The notes below the pieces were generated by a model, which was not told the DNA's origin, did no database searches, and was given only the letters and a program-made list of their open reading frames with translations. Shown here in pieces: positions 1-10,339 of a stretch of 64,000 nt of DNA. Location of the stretch: positions 186,001 through 250,000 of the forward strand of contig NBIV01000048.1 of assembly GCA_003194525.1 (NCBI GenBank). Direction: 5' to 3'. A program made the position numbers and the translations under genes. How positions within the stretch are numbered: the first letter of the stretch is position 1; each line of letters opens with the position of its first letter. The DNA is from Gracilariopsis chorda. Taxonomy: Eukaryota > Rhodophyta > Florideophyceae > Gracilariales > Gracilariaceae.

Positions 1-1757
1 CAAGTGGAGCTATCCGAGTGCCTACTGGACAAATCCGGATTCCGGACGAAGATGAGAAGCTTCAGTTGAGAATCCTGATCGCCGCACACACCGGGAAGGG
101 AGGACATAGAGCAACCGATCCCACTTTTGACACCGTAGCAGCTCATGTCTGGTGGAAGGACCTTCGTCGCCGCACTGCCAAGTTCACTCGATCCTGTTTT
201 CACTGCATTGCTACAGCACATGGCAAGGTTGTCCCACGACCACTTGGACCCACAATGCACGCCAGTCACCCGAACGAGTTACTGCATTTCGACTATTGCT
301 ATATGAACAAAGGGGAGAAGGGCAAACTCTACAATCTCATCGTGAAGGACGACTTATCCGGATATGTCTGGTTAAGATGTGCGGAGGAAGCCGATTCGGA
401 GACCACCGTAGACGTTCTAGTAGAATGGTTCGCCGCATTTGGAGTTGCATGGTCATGGATCTCAGACCAGGGTAGCCATTTTAAGAACAAGCTAGTCAAA
501 TCCCTTTCGAAGAAGCTCAAAGCAGACCATCACTTCACACTACCATATTGTTCATGGAGCAGCGGGTCGGTAGAGGTGGTATGTCGAGAACTGTTGAAAG
601 TGTGCAGAGCACTTCTGTCCGAATTCCAACTGCCACAGTCCGCTTGGCCGACAGTACTGCCACTCATCCAGTCGGCGCTGAACAGCACGCCGTCGAGACG
701 CCTGAATGGGAAATGCCCGCTCACAATCTTCACCGGACTACCCCAGAACTCACCTTTGAAGGGTATTTTGCGAGCACAGGAGGAAAAGGTACCAGTCCAG
801 GATGTCACTCAGCATCAACGAGAAGCCTTCGAGCGAATTGAAGCACTGCAAACAGCGCTTATGAAGCTTCACAGGGACTGCGCAAACCGCTCTCGCAAGC
901 AACGCAAGGCGTCCATCGATGCTCACAACTGCCGCACTGGAGTTAGAGCCGTCGATTTCACTGAAGGAGACTACGTTTTGAAGGCTGTGATGCAGAAGAA
1001 CCTCAGAGCAAAGACGAGTCTCAGATGGCATGGACCTTTCAGAGTCCTGCAGTGCAAAGATCAGTACATATTCGAGGTTGAAAATCTTGTCGACGGCGAA
1101 AAAGAGCTAGTACACGGACGAAGGCTTAAGTTTTTCAGCAACAAGGACTACGAGATATCTGAAGACATTCGAGAACATCTCGCCTATCAGCAGAACGAGC
1201 TTTTCATTGTCGAGGATTTCGAAGATATTCGTCGCCGTGGGAACAAAACGGAGCTGTTAGTGAAGTGGACGGGTTTCGCTAAGGACGAAGCAGACTGGGT
1301 CAGTTTTGAATCAATACACCAGGACGTACCGGAGTTACTGGAATAGTATCTCGAAGAAGTGCAGAAAAATGGAACACGTATACAGCGCAACATAGTATCT
1401 GCTATCAAGAAGAAATAACAGCATTGGAGTTGCAATTATGGGGGATTGTTGATAGCATACCTACTTGGTGCATAGGTGCTCGAAAGCTGGGGTGCTGGTG
1501 CGTAGGTTGCAGAAACCCACAAGCACCGTTGTTGCGTAGTAGATATAGAATAGCTACACTTCATACTGTTACCCAAAAGAGAAGTACACTCTTTTGGAAG
1601 CCTACAAAGGTATATAAAAACCTGACTTCTGCAGTACAGAGCAGAAGTCAGAGGCATTGAAGAAACGGACTACTTCAGCTGTGTGCCTGTTCTCTGTGCC
1701 CAGTACCCAAGCTCGCTAACCCGATCTGACGTACCGCGAACGCTGTTCTACCCAACA
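1..1757 (+). mobile_element. Ty3/gypsy chromovirus, 3' part only
   Basis: This is the 3' end of a Ty3/gypsy LTR retrotransposon whose 5' part lies outside the window. Positions 18-1346 encode an integrase: an N-terminal His-His-Cys-Cys zinc-binding region (to about 240), a DDE-type catalytic core (about 290-720) and a C-terminal domain. The tail (about 1200-1340) is a chromodomain, recognisable by the pattern LVKWTGF followed by a W-x-S-F pair. That chromodomain marks the chromovirus branch, whose chromodomain is known to steer integration to particular chromatin. An LTR follows at 1447-1757 after a purine-rich tract. The visible coding part looks whole. Confidence 0.85.
1447..1757 (+). repeat. 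3' LTR of the chromovirus
   Basis: The 311-bp segment starts TGTTG and ends CAACA, the inverted termini expected of an LTR, and directly follows a G-rich polypurine tract at about 1437-1446. A TATA box (TATATAAAAA) lies at 1610-1619. Just downstream is a perfect 11-bp hairpin, CTGACTTCTGC against GCAGAAGTCAG with an 8-nt loop, at 1621-1650, near the likely start of the R region. The matching 5' LTR is not in the window, so the boundaries rest on the terminal pentamers alone. Confidence 0.6.
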
Positions 1758-2344
1758 AAAGCTTGCGCAAATGTGCTCGCACATGGGCGTCATCTTCAAC
1801 ATCGGATGTTCCCACACACTTTGCAATCTTAACTACACTAGCACATAATTCCCTCCCTAACCAACGCTTGGAGACCTCACGTCTACGACGTGTTTGAAAT
1901 TACGCCCGTCTTAGTGCATTTCTTTTTGACAACGCCACTTTCCTCACTGCGCTCACGCAGGCGTGGCAAAGCAAATTCACAGCCGCATTCGTGCGCAATC
2001 TGTTCTCAAAGCTCCGCAGTCATCAGCTTCCAATTTGCGCTTAGCTCTTCAGTGCGCTCTCGAACTTGCACAATTTTTTGGAGTGGCTCCCGAATCAAAA
2101 ACTTACCTGAAGAATTAGTGACCGTACGCTTGAGAAAATGTGTTGCTCAAGTGCAACATTTCGGTAAAAGAATTTACACTTCAAGCCCTTTTACGGAATT
2201 CTGCTTCGGACTTGTGACAAACCACGCTGAAATGGGCCCGGTGAGTCACGAGTCTGTGAGAAAGCTAGGGAAGCGTGAGTACTTGATTTTGGCAGGAAGT
2301 AGGAGAAAGCAAACACACGGACCCTTCGCGCTCTTCCTTACATC
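1758..2344. other. Non-coding flank, no gene supported
   Basis: Between the chromovirus LTR and the Harbinger accessory gene there is an open frame of 171 codons (1890-2405, plus). Its translation shows no recognisable domain and overlaps the better-supported frame starting at 2345. I see no promoter or terminal repeat that I can defend. Confidence 0.4.
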
Positions 2345-3277
2345 ATGCATCCCCAGAGAATCCATATCACTGCTAACCCACACAGCTGTGCTATGGCTAG
2401 TGTGACGTCTATCGACGCAGTTTCATCCCCTCTCACAACACAAGTTCCTCCCATTCAGCCTGCTATCCCTCCTCTCCATGATCTCCCACCAGCCGATGCT
2501 GCTGTTGCAGTGATTGCTGCCCACTTCCCCTCTTCTGAGGCTGCTAACACACCCATTGGCACGGATGGACGCCGTAAACATAGCATTTGTTGTACTAAGT
2601 ACACTGCTACTGAGGACTTAAATCATTTTGCGTGAAGTTGCGTTAGCTAAGGCACACATCGAACCTTACGGACAAACAAGAGCCCTGTGCAAGAGTGTTG
2701 CTGATCCCTGCAACAAAAACCCCAGAATGACTTGTAAGCTCAATTGGAAGCAGTACCAAGACCGCTATGACCGTTTACAGGAATCTTTTGATAGAAAGGA
2801 CGGTTTAACTCATTTAAGGTCGGGCATAGGGGGTGGGGAGTTGAGTGAGCTCAACAAGCTAGTATGACAGATGCATGGAGCCAGAATGCCTTGAAGAAGG
2901 AGAAAAATGCGAAGAAAGAGAAAGTGGCAAAAGAAGAGGAAGAAAAGGAGAAAATCCGGAAAGCTCTTGTTGCAGCATCGTTATCTAGAAATAACAAGCT
3001 TTCCGCTGATTACAGGAGCATCGAAGAAGGCTCCGGGAGTGACTCGGGTGGTATTTCAAAGTATCTAAATAAGCTCAGAAAGGTGCGAGGTGGAGGTATA
3101 GGTGGGGAGTGGGATGGTTTGGTGAGTCTCTCAAGTAGTACGACAGGGCAGGGGTTGGCTTGGAGCGTGAGCAGTTGCAATTCGAGTGGCACAAGTTCGA
3201 TGTGGAGAATGAGAAGCGCTGCAAGGAACGGGAAGAACGTCGTTTGGACGGACAAGAGAACAGTGAACTGGAGCTAA
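2345..3277 (+). pseudogene. Harbinger-1 Myb/SANT-like accessory gene, broken
   Basis: Three adjoining open segments (2345-2635, 2628-2867, 2864-3277) in shifting frames together look like the DNA-binding partner protein of PIF/Harbinger transposons. The first holds a Pro/Ala-rich lead and then the start of a SANT-like helix region (the segment around TATEDLNHFA). The second continues it with a pattern rich in W and aromatic residues (LNWKQYQDRYDRL). The third has a Lys/Glu-rich coiled-coil-like stretch. Two frame changes make it a pseudogene. It converges on the transposase remains at 3338-4406, the usual arrangement for a two-gene Harbinger. The identification rests on pattern and context. 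Confidence 0.5.
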
Positions 3278-3337
3278 AAAAGCTGCAAGCTTAATTGGCC
3301 GCTTTCCAAGCACAACAGAAGTGACGAAAATCGCGTT

Positions 3338-4406
3338 TCAAGGCGTAATTCGAGTTTGAAGAGTACCGAAGTTGCTCTCCAACCCATCAAACGTCTCTTC
3401 ACCACCATAGCGCTCTTTATCCTGTGTGCATGCTAAGATAAGACTCAAGTAATTGCAGGGGGCAATTGAAGTACTGCGATATCTGGTTCGGATAAACACA
3501 GTTGCGGCAGTTGCTGAGAACATGCAGCACAAAAACAACAAACCGATAGGACTCTCTAGTAGCTTCATCTTTCGCTTGAAATCTACAACAGTAAAGTGCA
3601 TTTTGACCTTCTTACATATCCACTCCACCGTTATCCTTGTCAACGACATGGCCTTGTTGAAGGCCTTCTGCGCTTGCGTCAGCGAGGATCCTTGAAACGG
3701 CACCTCGAGATACCAACGCCTATTGTAACCCGAGTCACCCTACACACAATACCTCGAACCGCCAATCTGTATCACTGACGGCAGTGCGTCGCCGAGCTCA
3801 CTGTGCACGTATAGTGTCCAGTCATGACGCCTGCCCCCAATAAGGCCACATGCGTGTAGTATCAAACCGTCAGGCGTGTTGACAGCTTGATATTTCAATG
3901 CGTGCTTTTGCTTGTGGCCATTGTACACCACACGTTGGCGCTCATTCCCCTTCGTTCTTGCTATTCCAATTATGGTACCATCAATAAAGCCAACACAGTT
4001 AGTTACTCCCTGTGACTTCTCGTGAATAGCAGCTGCGTAACGGGTCGCATGTGCCCCAATAAACGACAGCAGAATAATAGACATGAGAGTGATGTGTACT
4101 CCAAATAACCTGTAGCGCCTCCCAATAGATTTCCGAGAGTTGAGGGCGCTGTTAGCCAAACCGAAACTCCAGATCCACTCATCGCGCAGGAGAGGACATT
4201 CGACGCAGGAAGAGGGATGTCCCAAGGATTGGGCTGACTCTGTAGCGGTTGCTGGTTTTATGTGTCCGGTGCGATAGCCACGCCACTGCAGCAATCATCC
4301 GCTCCATGTCACGCCGAGTAAAACAAAAATTGTAGAAGCAATCTTGATCTCCATAACCGTTGAAGTTGAACGAAAAACTACTGCTCGATATGCGGTTGCT
4401 ACGCTG
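3338..4406 (-). pseudogene. Harbinger-1 PIF-type transposase, broken and split
   Basis: Two minus-strand segments (4294-3740 and 3703-3338) plus an out-of-frame lead up to 4406 give a PIF/Harbinger DDE transposase (DDE_Tnp_4 type). The first catalytic Asp sits in CVGFIDGTIIGIARTKG, followed by a run typical of the family (YNGHKQKHALKYQ) and an H-D pair in GGRRHDWTLY. The second segment is the C-terminal region, with FNKAMSLTRITVEW containing the catalytic Glu. At least two frame changes are visible. A young gypsy element begins at 4407, and the likely N-terminal remainder resumes beyond it at 9699-9971. Confidence 0.75.
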
Positions 4407-4643
4407 TGTAACACAGAAGACAGCCTACAAGCCACGTCACGCCTGAACACCGTGATCAGCTTGTAGCTGTCATGTTCACAGACAGTAGCTAGCTTGTAGC
4501 TGTCATGTTCACAGACAGTAGCTAGCTTGTAGCGTAGTCATAGAAGTCTCCAGACTGCTACAAGACCGATGTAAAATGAGCATCAGCTGACCTTCCCCTT
4601 CATTTGGAGGAGGCCAGACCTTATTCACCATCACTTTATTACA
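4407..4643 (+). repeat. 5' LTR of gypsy element
   Basis: The 237-bp LTR starts TGTAA and ends TTACA. It holds two tandem copies of a 33-bp unit (4459-4491, 4492-4524) beginning GCTTGTAGCTGTCATG, then a partial third. An AT-rich TATA-like motif lies near 4570. The partner LTR at 9429-9698 has three copies of the unit. Confidence 0.93.
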
Positions 4644-4645
4644 TT

Positions 4646-4668
4646 TGGTAGCATCTGCATTTCGATCC
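4646..4668 (+). other. Primer-binding site, initiator-tRNA-Met type
   Basis: Two bases after the 5' LTR, TGGTAGCA (4646-4653) is complementary to the ...TGCTACCA end of eukaryotic initiator tRNA-Met. A little further on, TTTCGATCC (4660-4668) is complementary to the GGATCGAAA of the T-arm that is diagnostic of initiator tRNAs. The spacing is about two bases shorter than in the human tRNA I compared from memory, so complementarity may be in two blocks. Confidence 0.65.
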
Positions 4669-7600
4669 CCTCTCGTCCGCATTTTACAGTCCCGCTACGA
4701 CCACGATGCCCCCCGCAAGCGAGACCCGCTCCAGAGCACGCCTCAGAGCACAGACAGCCAGCTCAACTTCCCGTACAGCAAATCCGTTGCCTCAAAACGG
4801 TGCAACCGGACATCAGCCACCTGCCGCTCTGTCCCCACTACACCAGCCGACCGCCGAATTGCCGCATACGGATGACGCAGCTGCCTCCAGTTCATCATCT
4901 CCGAGACCACAAGGAATACTTCCAACATCCCTTCTCGAAATCATCCAGCAGCAGCAAGCTTCATTGGATGCGTTAGCCGCCCAAGTGAGCTCCCTGACCG
5001 AGACTGTCGCAGCTGTTTGTCCCGCATCTGGGCCTACAGTTCTTGCCACACCAACCCTCCCTTTGGACACTACTCCGGTGGACCCACCATCCCAGAACCA
5101 ACCCGGAAGACCACCCTTTCTTCTGAACGTGTTGAAATCGTCAAACTTTGCCACTTATCATGGGAAGGAATCTGAACGGACTTCCGTCAAAGTTCGTTCC
5201 TTTATCTCAGGTATCAGAAAAGTGACAAATTTGTGCTCTAGCATTTCTGACGCTCAAGAAGTCGACATTGCCGTCTGTTTATTACGTGACCACGTAGATC
5301 TGTGGTACGCTCGCGCAACTCGCGACGGCATTTCGTTCCCAAACCTCTCAGTTCTGCAAGAGGGTATGCTAGCCGAATTTGTGCCTGCAAACGAACGTGG
5401 AATGGCTCGTGTTGCTTTGATCCAACTGCGACTCAATGGTTCCATAGAGAGACATATCGTGAGCTTTAGAGAACTGGTCGACATCTGTCACACCCCTGTG
5501 TCTGAGGCTTTTACGTTTATGCAGCTCTCGCTACCTCTGCTTTTCCGTAAGAAGTTATCCGAACGCTTTCCGGACGGTAATCCTATATCGATGTCTGAGG
5601 TTTACAACTATGTACGGACGATCTATATCTCGGAGAAGTGGAACAATGCGAGCTCTTTCCAACCCATTCAATCCAAAAGTTCTCACAAGAACAAGGAACC
5701 GTGGCAGAAAAACGCAAGTTCAAAGCATCCAGATCCGAGTCTGATCGGTAAGGATCCCGATGCTGTTTCTTGGGGACCCGCCGACGTACGAAACGCTGTC
5801 GAGAATGGTGTGTATCGCGCCAACGATCGCTGCATGAAATGTGGCAAGAAGCCTTGGAGGGACCCTCGTCACCCTTGCCGCAACATTGCAGCTGATGCCG
5901 CAGCCCAGCGCTCAGCGAATCACAGGGCAAAAAACTAGGAACGTCGCACACAAGTGCGAATTCAAGCAGTTCGACGGCTCCACCGAAGCTCTCAGCCATC
6001 GACACTGCTCCGAAGGGCGAAATGATCTACGAAGGTGCCTTAAATGGCCATAAGGTTGCCTTCCACCTCGATCCTGGAGCCTCCCACGCTTTCATGTCAC
6101 TGAACTCGGCTCGTCTCTGCCAGCTTTCTCTCCGCGCTTCCGCATTCCCCTTTACTGAACTTGGCAACAATTCAACAGTTCCTATCTTCTTCGAGACACA
6201 AACGCACATCTCCCTTGGCGACTTGTCTATTCCAGTCTCGGTTTACGTTATCGAGATGAATGACAAGGATAACGGTCTACCATTGGTAACTGTAGGTCGA
6301 GAATGGCTTCGTTCTGCTCGCCCGCAAGTCGACTGGAAAACCTACAACCTTACCGTACAGCGCGCAAACGGTTCAAGGTTCAATGTTCTTCCTCGGCAAC
6401 TGATGCCCTCCCAGGCCCACGTAAAGAAGCCCACTATCCCAACTGTGTCCTACAAACGCCTTCGTCGAATGGCAAAGAAGAAGGGATGCGAACTGTATGC
6501 TTTGCGCTTACGCCCGTCTTCTTCCGTCGACTGCCACCCTGAATTGGCCTCCATAGTCGACGAGTTCCGAGACGTCTTTAAAGAGGAACTACCGTATGAT
6601 CTCCCTCCTCAGCGGGAACAGGACTTCGAGATCAACCTGAAACACGACCAGCCACCTCCCGTACGGCCGGTCATTCGGCTCTCAAACGAAGAGCTCAATC
6701 TTCTCCGCAACACATTGGAAGAGCTCCTCAGCAAAGGACTCATCCGCCCATCTTCTTCTCCATTTGGTGCACCAGTTTTCTTTGTGAAGGAGAAGTCGGG
6801 ACAGCTACGCATGGTCTGTGACTATAGAGGTCTCAACCGAATCACCATTCCGGACGCCACGCCTCTCCCCCTCATTGACGAAGCACTAGACCAGGTTGCC
6901 GGAGCGAAGATATTTACCCAGATAGACCTCGTGGGGGCCTATCATCAGATGCGAATTAAGGAAGAGGACTGCCACAAAACTGCCATTCGCACTCGCTTCG
7001 GCTATTTTGAGTGGCGAGTGCTCCGCTTTGGGCTTTGCAACGCCCCGGCCGCCTTCTCTCGCCTAATCGCCTCCGTTCTTAAACACCTCAGTGGTCGCTG
7101 CCTCGTCCTGTATCTCGACGATATTTTGGTGTACAGCACAACAATAGAGGAGCACAAAGATCACCTCCGAGAGGTTTTTGCCGCTCTAAAGAAACACCAA
7201 CTACACGCTAAGCTCAGCAAGTGTGCGTTTGGTGTAACAGAAGTGGATTTCTTGGGCGTTCATGGTTCGGACAAGGGTGTTTCTACTCAGGAACGTCTAA
7301 TTACATCTATCCGAGAATGGCCTACACCTACCACACTCCGCCATGTTCAGCAGTTTGTTGGCCTCGCTAACTTCTATCGTCGTTTCGTCAAAGGCTATGC
7401 CTCTAAACTACAGCCTATCACCGATGTCATCCGCAAACACTTGTTCGTGTGGTCTACAGAGCAAGACCGAGCTTTCGCCGAGATCAAAACCGCGTTGACC
7501 ACTGCACCCGTTTTGGCTCACGCCGATCCGGATAAGCGCTTTGTTCTCGCCACGGATGCATCTAAGTACGCTGTTGGAGCAACGCTTTCTCAAGACGGAC

Positions 7601-9428
7601 ACCCAATCGCATTCATGTCGCACCGCTTGTCGGCAACAGAATCGAACTGGGATACCGGCAATCAGGAATTGCTGGCTGTGATGATTGCTTTACGAACTTG
7701 GGGCCCCTATCTTCGCGGAAGATATTTTACTATTCTCACTGATCACGACCCAATCAGGTTCCTTCAGTCAAAGAGTAAGTTGACCGGGAGGCAGTGTCGT
7801 TGGCTCGACGAAATCCAAGAATACAGCTTCAACGTCAGGCATATTGCCGGAAAGAAGAACGTTGTACCTGACGCACTCAGCCGCAGACCTGACCACACTC
7901 CCCTGCAGCTCCACTCGCTTTCCGCATGCATGCCGGGGTTGCACGATCGCATTCGTGCGACCTACGCCGCGGATACCTTGGCCACTGAATTGCTTTCGCA
8001 TCTCACAGACAGTTCGCAGTCCACTCCCGCCCGTCTACTCCGCTCAATAACCAACTTAAAGCTCATCGATGATCTCTTGTACTGGAAGGGGACCTCCTCT
8101 TTGAGGTTGTACATCCCTACACCAAACTTGCGATCTGAGTTAATGGATTACTTTCACGTAGTGGGACACCTGGGTGCTGATAAGACCTACTGCTCGGCTG
8201 TGCGAAGTGTCTACTGGCCGCAGATGTATGGAGATATACTTCGCTTTGTGCGCAATTGTCGCCATTGTCAGTCTAACAAGTCGTCCATGACTTGCCCGAA
8301 GGGCTTACTGATGCCCATACCGATCCCGAATCGTTGTTGGGAGATAGTCACATTCGACTTTCTGACTGAACTTCCCTGTTCGGACTCCGGACACGATGCC
8401 ATCCTCGTCTTCGTCGAGAAGCTTTCTAAGTATACTATTTTCGTTCCAACCACAAAGGATGCAACGGCGAAGGACACTATGGCTTTGTTCGACGCACATC
8501 TTTTTTCGAAGTACGGTGTACCTCACGCTCTCGTTTCTGATCGCGATCCCAAGGTCAGGTTTCGATTTTGGCGATCACTTATGCAATTTCTCAATGTGAG
8601 GTGCAATATTTCTTGTGCTGACCACCCGCAGACGGACGGAAAATCGGAGAACATGATTCGTACCCTCTCTTCCATGCTCCGTACCTCCATTCAATCTTCG
8701 GCGTCCGACTGGAACCGCCTTTTGCCGACTCTCGAATTCAAATACAACGCTTCTCGCCATGGCAGCACACGACGAGCGCCATTCAAAGTCATTCTAGGGT
8801 ACGTCCCCCATACGTCGGTCACAAGGTCTCTTCAGCACTGCACGGAACTCTCCGAAGAAGCTCTCAACTACATTGATCGTCGCAAGGCATTCGTTGCAAT
8901 GGCAAGAGATAATTTGGCTACCGCAGTGTCGAAGCAAAAGTTTTACGCTGACAGGACTCGTGCAGACGTCTCGTTTGTAGTTGGAAACTTGGTTCTCCTC
9001 CGTGCAGACAATCTTTCTCTTACACGACGCTCAAGTCTCCCGAAGAAGTGGCAACCACGTTTCATTGGCCCATTCCGCATTCGCGAAGTCTTGTTGCCAG
9101 TTACCTACCGCATTGAACTACCTGCCACCATGCGCCGAGCTCATGATGTTTTTCATGTTTCGAGACTGAAGCTATTTCACACTAACCAGCAGGGCCCGCT
9201 GGATATTGTCATTAGCCCGCGATGGAACGGTTGAACAAGAAGCTTGCGCCATATTGGATAAGAAAAAGTTCAATCGCAAAGTTTTTTACCTGGTCCACTT
9301 TGTTGGAGAAGCTCGCGAAGACGCGGTTTGGTTTCCTCGAACTTCGCTTTCGAATTGCAAGGAACTGTTGGCATCTTTTCAAAGCTCTAAGACTTCGCTG
9401 GGACAGCTTCAGCCCAAAACGGGGTGAG

Positions 9429-9698
9429 TGTAACACAGAAGACAGCCTACAAGCCAAGTCACGCCTGAACACCGTGATCGGCTTGTAGCTGTCATGTTCA
9501 CAGACAGTAGCTAGCTTGTAGCTGTCATGTTCACAGACAGTAGCTAGCTTGTAGCTTTCATGGTCACAGACAGTAGCTAGCTTGTAGCGTAGTCATAGAA
9601 GTCTCCAGACTGCTACAAGACCGATATAAAATGAGCGTCAGCTGACCTTCCCCTTCATTTGGAGGAGGCCAGACCTTAGTCACCATCACTTTATTACA
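9429..9698 (+). repeat. 3' LTR of gypsy element
   Basis: The 270-bp LTR has the same TGTAA...TTACA ends as the 5' copy. It contains three tandem 33-bp units (9481-9513, 9514-9546, 9547-9579), one more than the 5' LTR, which explains the whole length difference. A TATA motif (GATATAAAATG) lies near 9624-9634. Confidence 0.93.
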
Positions 9699-9971
9699 GG
9701 CTGCAGTATGCGGTCGTGTTCGCGTAGATCGCATTCAACGCGCGACGCGAGAAAGAGCAAGACTCCTGAGCTTTAGAACGCAGATTGTGGCGCTCGATGG
9801 CGGCGTTTCCACAGTGCTCCAACGACCACTCTGAGTGAATATGCTCGACCACGACAAGCAGTCCTTGTGAATTCGGACTGTGCTGCTATCTTGAGATGGG
9901 GCTGACGGTCGTACTGGTAGCCCCTCGGGGAGTAATACTCCAGAGCTCACAGAAAAGGAACAGGCGTACAC
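9699..9971 (-). pseudogene. Probable N-terminal remainder of Harbinger-1 transposase
   Basis: Reading on the minus strand across the gypsy insertion site, one frame runs on from this segment into the recognised transposase lead at 4406-4294, where FTRRDMERMIAAVAW resembles the pre-catalytic region of PIF transposases. This suggests that the gypsy element landed inside the transposase gene. The segment itself has no diagnostic motif, so the assignment rests on position and frame continuity. Confidence 0.35.
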
Positions 9972-10077
9972 GTCTCCACGCTTTTACTTTTTTGAAATAT
10001 GGCACGAAATAAATGCTGACTCGTTTTTGAAGAGCCATGCCCATTTTCGCTCATATGTTGCAGGCGTACAGTGTTAA

Positions 10078-10263
10078 TCGAGGGAAGCATTTCCCCATTT
10101 CTGCGGGCTCTATATAGCCTCCAAAGTAACCTTGAGTGGCCTAAACCTGGTAACCTTGTAACCATTTTGGAAACACTGCGCCGGATCACAACCCGTCTTA
10201 CTGGAAGTCAATGTTTGACTTGCAGATTTGAGGGAAACATTTTCCCATTTCTGCAATCTGCAA
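10078..10263. repeat. Pair of related small hairpins
   Basis: A motif of the form GAGGGAA-CATT-TTCCCATTTCTGC occurs at about 10080-10105 and again at about 10230-10255. The second copy is framed by TTTGCAGATT and AATCTGCAAA, giving a 50-bp inverted repeat, and its centre GGGAAACATTTTCCC is itself a hairpin. The rest of 9972-10340 has no gene. Confidence 0.5.
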
Positions 10264-10339
10264 ACTTTGTCTTATTTCAGGAAGTGGTTGACAATTAATC
10301 AATAAAGCACCTATTCGTAAAAATAACCTGGCAAACTAT

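Larger units (their letters stand above)
4407..9698 (+). mobile_element. Ty3/gypsy LTR retrotransposon, near whole and young
   Basis: A 5.3-kb Ty3/gypsy element with both LTRs (4407-4643, 9429-9698). Gag lies at about 4706-5938 with a Cys/His cluster near its end. Pol lies at about 6022-9234, in order: protease (LDPGASHAF), reverse transcriptase (YLDDILVYS at about 7110-7140), RNase H (ATDASKYAVGATLS), integrase zinc finger and DDE core (SDRDPKV, HPQTDGKSEN). A chromodomain-like tail follows at about 9220-9420. Gag and pol are separate reading frames, as in many Ty3 elements. The LTRs differ at only about five positions plus one repeat unit, so insertion is recent. The element looks whole or nearly so, with perhaps one break. 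Flanking pentamers CGCTG and GGCTG are a likely imperfect target duplication. Confidence 0.93.
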
